Shown piece by piece: positions 8,067 through 15,846 of a stretch of DNA of 53,297 nucleotides. A model generated the notes under the pieces. That model was not told the DNA's origin. It did not search any database and saw only the letters and a program-made list of their open reading frames with translations. A program made the translations under genes and the position numbers. How positions within the stretch are numbered: position 1 is the stretch's first letter; the number at the start of each line of letters is the position of its first letter. Origin of the DNA: Pokkaliibacter plantistimulans (GTDB lineage Bacteria; Pseudomonadota; Gammaproteobacteria; Pseudomonadales; Balneatricaceae); NCBI RefSeq assembly GCF_003194385.1, contig NZ_LAPT01000078.1:1-53297 (forward strand), written 5' to 3'.

Positions 8067-8957
8067 ATGGCCCGACGCCTTCCCCCACTCAATGCCCTGC
8101 GCGCCTTTGTCGTTGCCGCCCGGCATCAGAGCTTTTCCCGTGCCGCAGACGAACTCTGCGTCACCCACGGTGCCGTCAGCCGCCAGATCGCCACGCTGGA
8201 GCAGCATCTGGGCGTGGCCGTGTTTGCCCGTACCCCGCAGGGCGTGGTGCTGACTGACAAGGGCAAGGTGCTGCTGCAGGGATGCGCGCAGGCCTTCGCC
8301 CTGCTGCATGACAGTGTGGATGAGGTCATGACCCCCAGCCTGAGCAGCGTGCTGGTGTTGTCCTGTGAGCCGACGCTGGCAATGCGCTGGCTGATTCCCC
8401 GGCTGGATGATTTTCAGCAGCAATATCCCGACATCCAGCTCAGTCTGCTGACCGCAGGCGGCGTACCGGACTGGCAGCGTGGCGGTGTGGATCTGGCGTT
8501 GCGGCGCAATGACTTCCTGCTGGCAGCGGGCACGGTAGTGCAAAGGCTGGCGGCAGAGATGACCGGCCCGGTGTGCGCGGCAGGGCTTGATGAGACACAG
8601 CCGCAGTGTCAGCTGCACGCTGCGACCCGGCCACAAGCCTGGGCCGACTGGCTGGCACAGAGCGACAGCGCACCGCTGTTCAGCGGGCAGCAGCGCCAGT
8701 TCGAGCATTTCTACCTGACGTTGCAGGCGGCAGCGGCGGGGCAGGGGCTGGCCATGGCGTCGCTGTATATGGTGGCGGATGAGGTACAGCAGGGGCGCTT
8801 GCAGGCACCCTGGGGATTCCGGGCGGATGGCTCGGAATACGTGCTGCTGGCGCCACAGGCATTGGCCGCAGGCAGCCCCCAGCAGCTGTTTGCGGACTGG
8901 CTGAAGGGGCAGATGCAGCAGACGCTGGCGCAGTTAACCGTACGAGGCTCTAATTGA
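8067..8957 (+). CDS. LysR-family regulator, GcvA-like
   Basis: A 296-aa LysR-type regulator. The N-terminal winged helix begins PPLNALRAFVVAARHQSFSR and continues AADELCVTHGAVSRQIATLE, the pattern of the GcvA/AmpR/DsdC branch. The remainder is the periplasmic-binding-like effector domain with VLSCEPTLAMRWLIPRL. The start ATG is preceded by TGAGGAGTCACC. Divergent orientation to the LysE-type exporter suggests control of it, most likely in response to the exported amino acid. A truncated family-1 repeat lies in the shared spacer. Confidence 0.92.
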   Translation: MARRLPPLNALRAFVVAARHQSFSRAADELCVTHGAVSRQIATLEQHLGVAVFARTPQGVVLTDKGKVLLQGCAQAFALLHDSVDEVMTPSLSSVLVLSCEPTLAMRWLIPRLDDFQQQYPDIQLSLLTAGGVPDWQRGGVDLALRRNDFLLAAGTVVQRLAAEMTGPVCAAGLDETQPQCQLHAATRPQAWADWLAQSDSAPLFSGQQRQFEHFYLTLQAAAAGQGLAMASLYMVADEVQQGRLQAPWGFRADGSEYVLLAPQALAAGSPQQLFADWLKGQMQQTLAQLTVRGSN

Positions 8958-9019
8958 TAGTCATTCACATCTTTAATAAGGTCCGCAACCTTTGCTGATA
9001 GATGAGGCGCGGGCCGCAC

Positions 9020-9552
9020 GCAGCGGCTGGCTATCAGCAGTGAGCCGCAGGCCTGGTACAACCTCTGTGTCGAAATGGCCGTGCCCTGGAGCTCCGAGCA
9101 TGGGGTACAGATCGTCGTGCTGGGCAACTGTTGCAGGACAAGCTCAAGCAGCTGGTGCAAGGCATCTACCTGAACTGACTCAGACACCACCGTCACTGGA
9201 ACTGAACGCTGACGGCCGTCAGCAGGTAGCAAGCAACCTTGGCCGACTGCGGCTGGCAGAGGGACAGCTGGGTCGAAGGGGGGCCTGATCAGCGTATCGC
9301 CGAAGGTTCTGTACTGAATAAGATTGATGCCTGCCATCCGGCGTTTATGCTCGTCACTTGATTCAGGTAAAAGCATTTTTCCGTAAAGAACGCTGCAATG
9401 CTGTTTCTGTCATCGAAATAACGATTGAATCCAGCTACCATCCAGCCTTGGTGTACAAGGGTGGCTTGTGGCGAGTCGAACAGTATGGGGCGCAAGTGGT
9501 ATGACCCAGACAGCGGGCAACGGCTCAATTCCTTTCAGTTTTTACCCTGAAT
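9020..9552 (+). pseudogene. Decayed coding remnants, no intact gene
   Basis: The 620 bp between the LysR gene and the CWC gene hold only broken frames. Around 9050-9177 the plus strand reads PQAWYNLCVEMAVPWSSEHG and, after a frame change, DKLKQLVQGIYLN-stop; the W..EHG pattern recalls the C-terminal part of DUF6985-type proteins, a weak impression only. Further on, RIAEGSVLNKIDACHPAF and then SYHPALVYKGGLWRVEQYG occur in different frames, ending near 9512, and KWYDPDSGQRLNSFQFLP ends at 9552. A 79-aa open frame on the minus strand (9289-9528) is a possible alternative but has no visible ribosome-binding site. I conclude this is debris of one or more lost genes. Confidence 0.4.
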
Positions 9553-9577
9553 CTTTAACACCTGCGGGGGCGCAGTA

Positions 9578-9931
9578 ATGGCGGATAAAGAGGCTGCTGG
9601 TACCTGCCCTCTGTGTGGTGGACCCAATTACTGTGCCTTTCTTGGCCAGATGTCTGTACATGCTGTGCAGGAGCAGGTGGCGGCAATGCATACCTGCTGG
9701 TGCTATGGGGTGGACTTCAGTCAGGCTCTACTTGGTCTGGCCGCCCTGCAAGGCGGTACACCTTCCTGTATCTGTGAACTCTGTGCACGTAAGTCTGAGC
9801 TACACTCGGAGAGTGGCAGCGAGCCTGTTGCCGCCGAAGACTGGTGGCTGAGAACCTGCTCACGATCTTGCGAGCTAGAGTCAGACAAAGCGAAAAGCGC
9901 TGAGGAAGCGGGGTTTAGTCACCTTAAATGA
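9578..9931 (+). CDS. Cysteine-rich CWC-type small protein
   Basis: A 117-aa protein that fits the cysteine-rich CWC family, of unknown function and likely metal-binding. The pattern is complete within residues 10-70: CPLCGGPNYC, then HTCWCYG, then CICELC. The start ATG follows a purine-rich GGGGGCGCAG. From about residue 95 onward (CSRSCELESDKAKSAEEAG) the sequence is encoded by the family-2 repeat, so the native C-terminus has been replaced or extended by the insertion; the conserved domain is untouched. No partner gene is evident. Confidence 0.8.
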   Translation: MADKEAAGTCPLCGGPNYCAFLGQMSVHAVQEQVAAMHTCWCYGVDFSQALLGLAALQGGTPSCICELCARKSELHSESGSEPVAAEDWWLRTCSRSCELESDKAKSAEEAGFSHLK

Positions 9932-9983
9932 GCATTCCGAAGATCTTTTCAACGCCGTATGGCCGACGCACAGCAGATCGTAA
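9861..9983 (-). repeat. Family-2 MITE-like repeat, copy 1
   Basis: Reads, on the minus strand, TTACGATCTGCTGTGCGTCG at one end; the plus-strand end begins CACGATCTTGCGAGC. It has the shared core ATGCTCATTTAAGGTGACTAAA followed by CGCTTCCTCAGCGCTTTTCG. It overlaps the last 23 codons of the CWC gene and points opposite to the copy at 10683-10807. Confidence 0.85.
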
Positions 9984-10066
9984 ATATGTTCTAGGCGAAG
10001 AGGATCATCGCTGACCGGTAGGCTTTGTAGCTGCTCAGGTGACAGGGCAGTCTGGAGAGTATCAAG

Positions 10067-10609
10067 ATGACGACCAGAGTAATGTTGAGTGGCAAGCAGC
10101 AGGGTGTGCTGCAGGGTATGGTCATCGCCGCACTGACGGTGGTGACCGCCGAAGGGGCCGCGCTGTGGTTCACCCCCAGCTTTTTGCTGCCGGATATCGA
10201 CGTTGCCACCGGAGTGGTCAATCACGCCAGATGGCTGGTACTGCTGGTGTTGCCGCTGCTGATCAACATTGCCCTGCTGGCCAAGCATCGTTTCTTCCAT
10301 GCGGAAGACATTGATGGCAGCGCCCTGAGCGAAGGCTCACAACGTGCCAGGCTGTTGCAGGCGACCCTACAGAATACGCTGGAGCAGACGGTGCTGGCCT
10401 TTGCCGTACAGCTGATCTGGCTGATCGCCATGCCGATCAAGGCGCTGACGGTACTGCCGGTGGCCGCGCTGCTGTTTCTGGTCGGCCGGGCGCTGTTCAT
10501 GCTCGGCTATGCCCGCGGCGCTGCGGCCCGTTCGCTGGGCTTCGCGCTGACGTTCTATTCCTCGGTCTTTCTCTGTGTGGGCGAGCTGATCTGGTTCGTG
10601 CAGCACTGA
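10067..10609 (+). CDS. MAPEG-family integral membrane protein
   Basis: A 180-aa four-helix membrane protein of the MAPEG family (membrane-associated proteins in eicosanoid and glutathione metabolism; bacterial members are mostly uncharacterised). Support comes from the family segment LQATLQNTLEQTVLAFAVQL, the FLVGRALFMLGYARGAAARS stretch and a final helix with FGYSSVF-like hydrophobic character. The start ATG has GGAGAGTATCAAG before it. The gene lies alone between inverted copies of the family-2 repeat, 83 bp after one and 73 bp before the other. A glutathione-linked role is inference from the family. Confidence 0.88.
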   Translation: MTTRVMLSGKQQGVLQGMVIAALTVVTAEGAALWFTPSFLLPDIDVATGVVNHARWLVLLVLPLLINIALLAKHRFFHAEDIDGSALSEGSQRARLLQATLQNTLEQTVLAFAVQLIWLIAMPIKALTVLPVAALLFLVGRALFMLGYARGAAARSLGFALTFYSSVFLCVGELIWFVQH

Positions 10610-10682
10610 GTGTCTGACCCCCTCCTTGTTGCTGTAAAGACCGTCCCCAATTACAGGCTCGGATGGAGGCAGTCAGAACGTG

Positions 10683-10807
10683 TTCACGATCTGCTGCGCG
10701 TCGGCCACACAGCGTTGAAAAGTGCTGCGGAATGCTTATTCAAGGTGACTCAATTCCGCTTCCTCAGCGCTTTTCGCCCGCTCTGGCCTTAGCTCGCGAA
10801 ATTGTGG
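10683..10807 (+). repeat. Family-2 MITE-like repeat, copy 2
   Basis: Begins TTCACGATCTGCTGCGCGTC and ends AGCTCGCGAAATTGTG. The outer flanks GAACGTG and CACGTTC are also inverted, extending the terminal repeat to about 17 bp in this copy. The core is diverged (ATGCTTATTCAAGGTGACTC). It lies directly upstream of the DUF6438 lipoprotein gene and may affect its promoter. Confidence 0.85.
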
Positions 10808-10837
10808 GCACGTTCTTGGATACCGAGGTTCTTCTGC

Positions 10838-11476
10838 ATGATGACTTTTAAAGGCTGGAAAAAACCTTTCTCTGCGCTGGCTGGCGGGGCGCTGTCGTCA
10901 CCTGCCCGACGGGTGTTGCCGCTGCTAGTGCCCGCCCTGCTGACGGCCTGTAATCAGGTCGAGCCTTCTGCGCCACCGCAGGCTGAGCCGATGCCCGATG
11001 TAGTGCCGCTGCCACCGGGGCTGGCCAGTGTGCTGGTGAAGGGGCAGGACTTTATCGCTTATTCGACCACGCCCTGTTTTGGCTTCTGCCCGGTATTTGA
11101 TGCGGTGTTGCTGGCCGATGGCACCGAGTACTTCAATGGTCATCAGCATGCTGCGCAACAGGGGCTGACCCGGCGTCAGCTCGACCCGGCGGTGTTCAGG
11201 CAGGCCAGTCAGATCCTGCAGCAGACTGACTTCTTCACATTGCCGGGTAATATCACCAATCACAGTGAAGATGGCAGCGGCCCCGCCGAGGTCTGTCAGC
11301 ATTACCGCACCGACGGCCCGTCAGTGCAGATCAGTGCCCGCAGCGGGCAGCTAAGCAAGAGCGTCGATTATTACACCGGCTGCAGCAGTAACAGCATCAC
11401 CGACCGGGCGGCGCTGGCCAGTGAGCAACTGCGCGAGATACTGAGGCTGGATGAGCTGGCTGTCAGCAAGCGCTAG
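10838..11476 (+). CDS. DUF6438-type lipoprotein
   Basis: A predicted lipoprotein of about 212 aa. The likely start is ATG 10838 (or 10841); the longer frame would start at TTG inside the repeat. A positively charged N-terminus and hydrophobic stretch end in the lipobox LLTAC near residue 38, followed by a Pro-rich linker. The mature part has TTPCFGFCPVFDAVLLADG, the signature of the DUF6438 family of unknown function, including the paired cysteines. It converges with the DUF1348 gene across a terminator hairpin. No functional partner is seen. Confidence 0.82.
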   Translation: MMTFKGWKKPFSALAGGALSSPARRVLPLLVPALLTACNQVEPSAPPQAEPMPDVVPLPPGLASVLVKGQDFIAYSTTPCFGFCPVFDAVLLADGTEYFNGHQHAAQQGLTRRQLDPAVFRQASQILQQTDFFTLPGNITNHSEDGSGPAEVCQHYRTDGPSVQISARSGQLSKSVDYYTGCSSNSITDRAALASEQLREILRLDELAVSKR

Positions 11477-11488
11477 CCGGTCGCCGTA

Positions 11489-11523
11489 AGCCAGTTCACG
11501 CTCGCACAGCCCGTGAACTGGCT
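11489..11523. terminator. Convergent-gene terminator hairpin
   Basis: AGCCAGTTCACG (11489-11500) is perfectly complementary to CGTGAACTGGCT (11512-11523). It lies between the convergent DUF6438 and DUF1348 genes and is followed by CTTACTTCCTT on the plus strand. Probably serves both directions. Confidence 0.7.
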
Positions 11524-11532
11524 CTTACTTCC

Positions 11533-12054
11533 TTACAGTCCCAGTTCACTCAGCCCCGGATGATCATCGGGGCGTCTTCCCTGTGGCCAGTGGAATAGCC
11601 GCTGCTCGGCACTGATGGCCAGATCATTGATGCTGGCATAGCGCAGTCTCATCAGGCCCATTTCATCAAATTCCCAGTTCTCATTGCCGTAAGAGCGATA
11701 CCACTGACCATCGTGGTCCAGCCATTCGTAGGCAAAGCGCACGGCAATGCGATTGCCGCTGCAGGCCCACAGTTCCTTGATCAGCCGGTATTCCACCTCC
11801 TTGGCCCATTTGCGCGTAAGAAAGGCGACGATCTCGGCTCGGCCACGGGGAAATTCGTTGCGATTGCGCCACTGGCTGTCTTCGCTGTACGCCAGCGAAA
11901 CCCGCTCCGGGTCGCGGCTGTTCCAGGCATCTTCCGCCAGACGGACCTTGATGGCCGCCGTCTCATCGGTGAAAGGGGGCAGCGGTGGCCGGGGCTGCTG
12001 GCCAGATTGCTGTGGGTTAGCTTGCGGCTGGTTAGATTGCGGTTGGGTAGACAT
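11533..12054 (-). CDS. NTF2-like protein, DUF1348 family
   Basis: A 173-aa small cytoplasmic protein of the NTF2/SnoaL fold. After a Gln/Pro-rich N-terminal tail of about 25 residues, the conserved DUF1348 block is clear: [55 protein letters not shown] and [11 protein letters not shown]. The function of the family is unknown; it often accompanies oxidoreductases. It is followed upstream on the same strand by a PPOX-like gene 48 bp away, so the two probably share a transcript. The start has AAGGAG about 9 bases before it. Confidence 0.88.
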   Translation of the reverse strand: MSTQPQSNQPQANPQQSGQQPRPPLPPFTDETAAIKVRLAEDAWNSRDPERVSLAYSEDSQWRNRNEFPRGRAEIVAFLTRKWAKEVEYRLIKELWACSGNRIAVRFAYEWLDHDGQWYRSYGNENWEFDEMGLMRLRYASINDLAISAEQRLFHWPQGRRPDDHPGLSELGL

Positions 12055-12102
12055 AAAATGTGCTCCTTGAAGTAGGTGTTCACGCAGATCATCTGCTAAA
12101 GG

Positions 12103-13059
12103 TTATTGCCCTGTGGCGATGGCCTGACTGGCCGGTGAAAAGGCCAGCAGTTGCCATGGCTGGGCCAGTGCCCGTGAGCGACGCAGCACCCTGTGCACCC
12201 GCAGCTGCCACAGGCGTTCGGCACCGGGCAGGGCGGCAATGCGCTGACGGTGACTGGCCGAGTCAGGGAGCAGAATTTCCACTTCTCCCTGTACGTGCAG
12301 CAGGTCGCCCCGTTCAAAATCGATAAACAGCAACCCGCAGCGTGGCTGCAGCAACAGATTGCCGAGGGTGTTGAAGTAGCGATTACCAGCGTAGTCAGGA
12401 ATCAGCAGGCAATCGCCCTTGATCCGGACAAAACCCGGCGGGCCGCCGCGGTGGGACACATCCATTTGCAGATGACCCTCGCGGGAAGCGCCGCTACCGG
12501 CATGACTGGCAACGAAGAAGGTATCGGCATGGCTGATCAGACGGCGTGCTGCGGCGTCCAGTGCCGGTAGCTCTTCAACCTGAGCACTGGTGGCTGCAGG
12601 CAGGGGCGGCAGCGGCAGACGTTGCTGGATAAAGCGCGGGCAGTTGCCAAAGGCCTGTTCCACATGCAGCTCAATGCGGTGCGGGCCGTAGCTCTGCACC
12701 ACGCCATTGACCCGGTTGCGGCGTCGGGTACCCAGCTCGATACCCAACAGGCCGAGCCCCTGACCGGCATCCAGCCAGGGCGCCAGCGGATCATCCGGCG
12801 ACAGCACGGCGGCGATATGCAGCTGCTGCGGATCGGGGCTGCTGACAAAGCCCGGCTGACCCTGCCACAGGCTGGCCCAGGGCCAGCCGTCTTCATCCGC
12901 CGCCGCGGCAACTACGAAGGGCAGCAGCGGGAAGAAGCTGCGCAGCTGCTCGGTCAGATAATCGCGCAGCACCTGCTGGCCGACGGAGGCCAGCCGTTCC
13001 TGCATCCCGATACTGGCCTGCAGCTGCTGTTCACCCGGATGCCATACGTCAGTGGTCAT
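12103..13059 (-). CDS. Pyridoxamine 5'-phosphate oxidase-like FMN-binding protein
   Basis: A 318-aa cytoplasmic flavoprotein-fold protein of the PPOX-like split-barrel group, larger than PdxH itself. The N-terminal half contains FFPLLPFVVAAAADEDGWPW. The C-terminal half has the recognisable FMN-binding barrel with ADTFFVASHAGSGASREGHL, VSHRGGPPGFVRI and DYAGNRYFNTLGNLLLQPRC. The substrate is unknown. Relatives commonly sit beside GST genes, as here (GST 66 bp upstream on the same strand). The start is preceded by a strong GGAGGGCAGATC. Confidence 0.88.
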   Translation of the reverse strand: MTTDVWHPGEQQLQASIGMQERLASVGQQVLRDYLTEQLRSFFPLLPFVVAAAADEDGWPWASLWQGQPGFVSSPDPQQLHIAAVLSPDDPLAPWLDAGQGLGLLGIELGTRRRNRVNGVVQSYGPHRIELHVEQAFGNCPRFIQQRLPLPPLPAATSAQVEELPALDAAARRLISHADTFFVASHAGSGASREGHLQMDVSHRGGPPGFVRIKGDCLLIPDYAGNRYFNTLGNLLLQPRCGLLFIDFERGDLLHVQGEVEILLPDSASHRQRIAALPGAERLWQLRVHRVLRRSRALAQPWQLLAFSPASQAIATGQ

Positions 13060-13124
13060 GATCTGCCCTCCGCTCAGTGTTGATGGATTCTCGTTGTTCA
13101 GGCAATCGCCTTCAGGTCACCCGT

Positions 13125-13751
13125 TCAGGCGCGCAGCCCGACGGCGGTCTGTGGCATGGCGATAAAGCCGGGTAGCGCCTCAATGCGTTGCAGCCAGTGG
13201 CGTACGTGCGGATAGCTGTCGAGGCTGACATTGCCCTCGGGTGCGTGGGCGATGTAGGTGTAACAGGCCACATCGGCAATGGTGGGCTGCTCACCCACCA
13301 GAAAGGCGCGCTGTGACAGCTCTGCATCCATGATGGTCAGGATCTGATGGGCGCGGGCAATCACTTCAGCGGCGTTGAACGGGCTGCCGAAGACGGTGAT
13401 CAGCCGCGCCGCGCAGGGGCCATACGCCACCTGACCGGCAGCGACCGACAGCCAGCGCTGCACGGCGGCCTGTGCCTGAGCTGAGCGTGGCAACCAGGAT
13501 TCATCGCCGTAGCGCTGGGCGAGGTAGACCAGAATGGCATTGGAGTCGGCAATCACGGTGCCGTTGTCATCCAGCACGGGCACCTGTCCGAAGCTATTGA
13601 GTTCAAGGAAGGCGGGCTGTTTATGTTCACCGGCCGCCAGATTGACCAGCACCCGTTTGAACGGCAGCCCGAGCAGCGACAGCATCAGCTCGGCACGGTG
13701 AGAATGGCCAGACAGGGGGAAGTGATACAGGGTCAGAGCAGGGTGTGACAT
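13125..13751 (-). CDS. Glutathione S-transferase
   Basis: A 208-aa soluble GST. The N-terminal thioredoxin-like domain carries [20 protein letters not shown], the cis-proline region [11 protein letters not shown] and the glutathione-binding [16 protein letters not shown]. The all-helical C-terminal domain follows with [20 protein letters not shown], including the N-capping box Asp. It precedes the PPOX-like and DUF1348 genes on the same strand, suggesting one detoxification-type unit. The two overlapping LysR genes just upstream on the same strand are candidate regulators. The substrate is unknown. Confidence 0.92.
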   Translation of the reverse strand: MSHPALTLYHFPLSGHSHRAELMLSLLGLPFKRVLVNLAAGEHKQPAFLELNSFGQVPVLDDNGTVIADSNAILVYLAQRYGDESWLPRSAQAQAAVQRWLSVAAGQVAYGPCAARLITVFGSPFNAAEVIARAHQILTIMDAELSQRAFLVGEQPTIADVACYTYIAHAPEGNVSLDSYPHVRHWLQRIEALPGFIAMPQTAVGLRA

Positions 13752-13866
13752 GGTGTTCTCCTTGTATGCCCTGATGGGCTTGGCGAGGTGAACACCATGG
13801 TGCGCCTTTCATTTTCTGCGCAGAATGACCATAAATCGCAATCCATTATTTCACTGAGTGTAATTA

Positions 13867-14772
13867 TCAGCCGTTCTGCAGTGCCGGGTGGTGGCTCAGG
13901 TGCTGTTGCAGAAAATCCACCAGCGCCCTGACACGGGCCGCGGCCCGTGGCCCTTCACGATACAGCAGCGACAACGGCTGGGGGGCAGGCTGCGCCTCGC
14001 TGAGGATGCTGACCAGCTGGCCGTTTTGCAGCTCCCGGTGCAGCTCAAAGCGGTTGGCGCAAACAATCCCGGCGCCATGACAGGCGGCATTGATGGCTGA
14101 CTGGGTGGTAGTGGTGTGCAGGCTGGCGGGCAGTCGCCAGAGTTGCGGCTGCTGATCCTGTTGCAGACGCCAGAGCACCTGACGGCTGTCGATGCGGTCG
14201 TGGATGATGCGATGGTCGGGCAGGTCAGCGGTGGTGTCTGGCACACCCGCCTGCTGCAGGTAGTCGGGGCTGGCACAGAGCAGCTGCTGCAGGGTGCCGA
14301 TATGACGGGCATAGAGAGTGGAGTCGGGCAGGGTGCCGATATGCAGTGCGACATCGATACCGTCCTGATGCAGGTTGACCGGGGTATCGCTGAACTGGCA
14401 GTGCAGCTGCACCAGCGGATAGGTGCTGAGAAACTGGCCAAGCAGATCGGGCAGGGCATGACGACTGAAACACAGCGGGGCGGCAAAGGTCAGTTGCCCC
14501 TGCGGCTGATGGTGCAGGCCCTGCACCGATGCCTCGGCCTGCTCCGTGTCCCGCAGCAGCTGGCGGCAGTCACGGGCAAAGCGGATACCCGCTGCGGTCA
14601 GCTGAATACCTCTCGGGCTGCGTTGCAGCAGCGGCGTGCCCAGACGCTGTTCCAGTGCACTGATGCTGCGCATCACCGTCTGGATCGACAGCGACAGGCT
14701 GCGAGCGGCGGCGGCCAGACTGCCACCCTCGGCGACGGCGACAAAAATGCTCATCTGCTGCTGGCGACTCAT
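13867..14772 (-). CDS. LysR-family regulator, first of an overlapping pair
   Basis: A 301-aa LysR-type regulator with an N-terminal winged helix (MSIFVAVAEGGSLAAAARSL, then ISALEQRLGTPLLQRSPRG) and a substrate-binding domain with the CrgA-like features of this subgroup (QLTFAAPLCFSRHALPDLLG). Its ATG overlaps the stop of the upstream LysR gene by 4 bp, so the two regulators are made from one message. Both being related and adjacent suggests tandem duplication followed by divergence. The GST/PPOX genes downstream on the same strand are the closest candidate targets. Confidence 0.92.
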   Translation of the reverse strand: MSRQQQMSIFVAVAEGGSLAAAARSLSLSIQTVMRSISALEQRLGTPLLQRSPRGIQLTAAGIRFARDCRQLLRDTEQAEASVQGLHHQPQGQLTFAAPLCFSRHALPDLLGQFLSTYPLVQLHCQFSDTPVNLHQDGIDVALHIGTLPDSTLYARHIGTLQQLLCASPDYLQQAGVPDTTADLPDHRIIHDRIDSRQVLWRLQQDQQPQLWRLPASLHTTTTQSAINAACHGAGIVCANRFELHRELQNGQLVSILSEAQPAPQPLSLLYREGPRAAARVRALVDFLQQHLSHHPALQNG

Positions 14773-15686
14773 GGCAGGGCAGTGACACCGCTGTTGGCGG
14801 CCAGTTGCTGGCGCAGATGCTCGACACAGAAGTCGACGAAACTGCGTATTTTGGCACTGTTACGGCGACTGCCCTGATAGACCACGTGAATCGGCAGGGG
14901 CGACTGTTCATATTCTTCCAGCAGCACTTCCAGCGCGCCGCTGCGTACTTCACTGGCTACCTGATAGGACAGCACCTGAGTAATACCCCAGCCTGCCACG
15001 GCAGCATTGATGGCCGCCTGTATGGCGGTGACCACCAGCCGTGGCGAGGGCTGAAACGGCAGCTCGACCCCCTGATCGTTAAACTGCCATTCGGTAAACA
15101 GCCCGCTGCTGGACGACATGACAAGGCGGGCCTGATGCAGATCGTCAGGATGGCGAGGGCGGCCATACTGTTGCAGATAGGCCGGGGCGGCGCACACCAC
15201 CCGGCGCACCTGACCGACGCGAATGGCGTTGTCCTGCGCGGGCAGATGGCCAATACGCACGGCCACTTCGACCCCTTCATCGACCATGTTGACCACACGA
15301 TCCACCAGCAGGGCGCGGATCTCCACCTCGGGGAAGCGCTGCAGGTAGTCCACCAGTACCGGCGTCACGTATTGCTCGCCAAACAGCACCGGTGCCGTCA
15401 CCAGTAGTTGCCCCCGTGGCGTACTGTGGCTGCCGGCGGCGGACTCTTCGGCTTCCAGCAACTCCGCCAGAATGCGCCGACTGTCAGCGGCATAGCGTTG
15501 CCCGGCTTCGGTCAGACGCAGGCTGCGGGTCGTGCGCGACAACAGCACCACGCCGAGGCGTTGTTCCAGTGCGGCGATGGCGCGGGTAACCGACGGTGCC
15601 GAGGTGTTCAGCCGTTCGGCGGCACGGGCAAAACTGCCCTGTTCAACCACCGTCAGCAGCACCTGCATTTCCTGAAATCTGTCCAT
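14769..15686 (-). CDS. LysR-family regulator, second of an overlapping pair
   Basis: A 305-aa LysR-type regulator. The start at ATG 15686 gives MDRFQEMQVLLTVVEQGSFA, the normal N-terminus; the frame extends 85 codons further but that part is not LysR-like. The helix-turn-helix (AAERLNTSAPSVTRAIAALE) and effector domain (LLVTAPVLFGEQYVTPVLVD) match the CrgA/DmlR subgroup. It overlaps the next LysR gene by 4 bp. The spacer to the MFS gene at 15847 is only 160 bp, and both lie on the same strand. Confidence 0.92.
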   Translation of the reverse strand: MDRFQEMQVLLTVVEQGSFARAAERLNTSAPSVTRAIAALEQRLGVVLLSRTTRSLRLTEAGQRYAADSRRILAELLEAEESAAGSHSTPRGQLLVTAPVLFGEQYVTPVLVDYLQRFPEVEIRALLVDRVVNMVDEGVEVAVRIGHLPAQDNAIRVGQVRRVVCAAPAYLQQYGRPRHPDDLHQARLVMSSSSGLFTEWQFNDQGVELPFQPSPRLVVTAIQAAINAAVAGWGITQVLSYQVASEVRSGALEVLLEEYEQSPLPIHVVYQGSRRNSAKIRSFVDFCVEHLRQQLAANSGVTALP

Positions 15687-15846
15687 GGTCTGCCTTTGTC
15701 TGCGCCCTGTGGCCCTGAGCATGTGTTGTGAAGAGGTGTTGTGAGAGTGTGCTCTGAGTGTAACCCGCTGGCGGTGAACGTCCATGCCATGAGCTTGCGT
15801 GTCATCAACGTTCACGCCGTGGCGTCGCCTGTCACGCTGATGAGCG

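Noticed and set aside
9881-10300. 139-aa minus-strand frame through the family-2 repeat and MAPEG gene
   Set aside because: Mostly the shadow of the MAPEG gene. The part at 9984-10066 (ALSPEQLQSLPVSDDPLRL) looks protein-like but is too short to support a gene.
10610-10792. 60-aa plus-strand frame over family-2 copy 2
   Set aside because: Its sequence (LLRVGHTALKSAAECLFKV) is repeat-encoded and recurs in the other copies; a translation of the repeat, not a gene.
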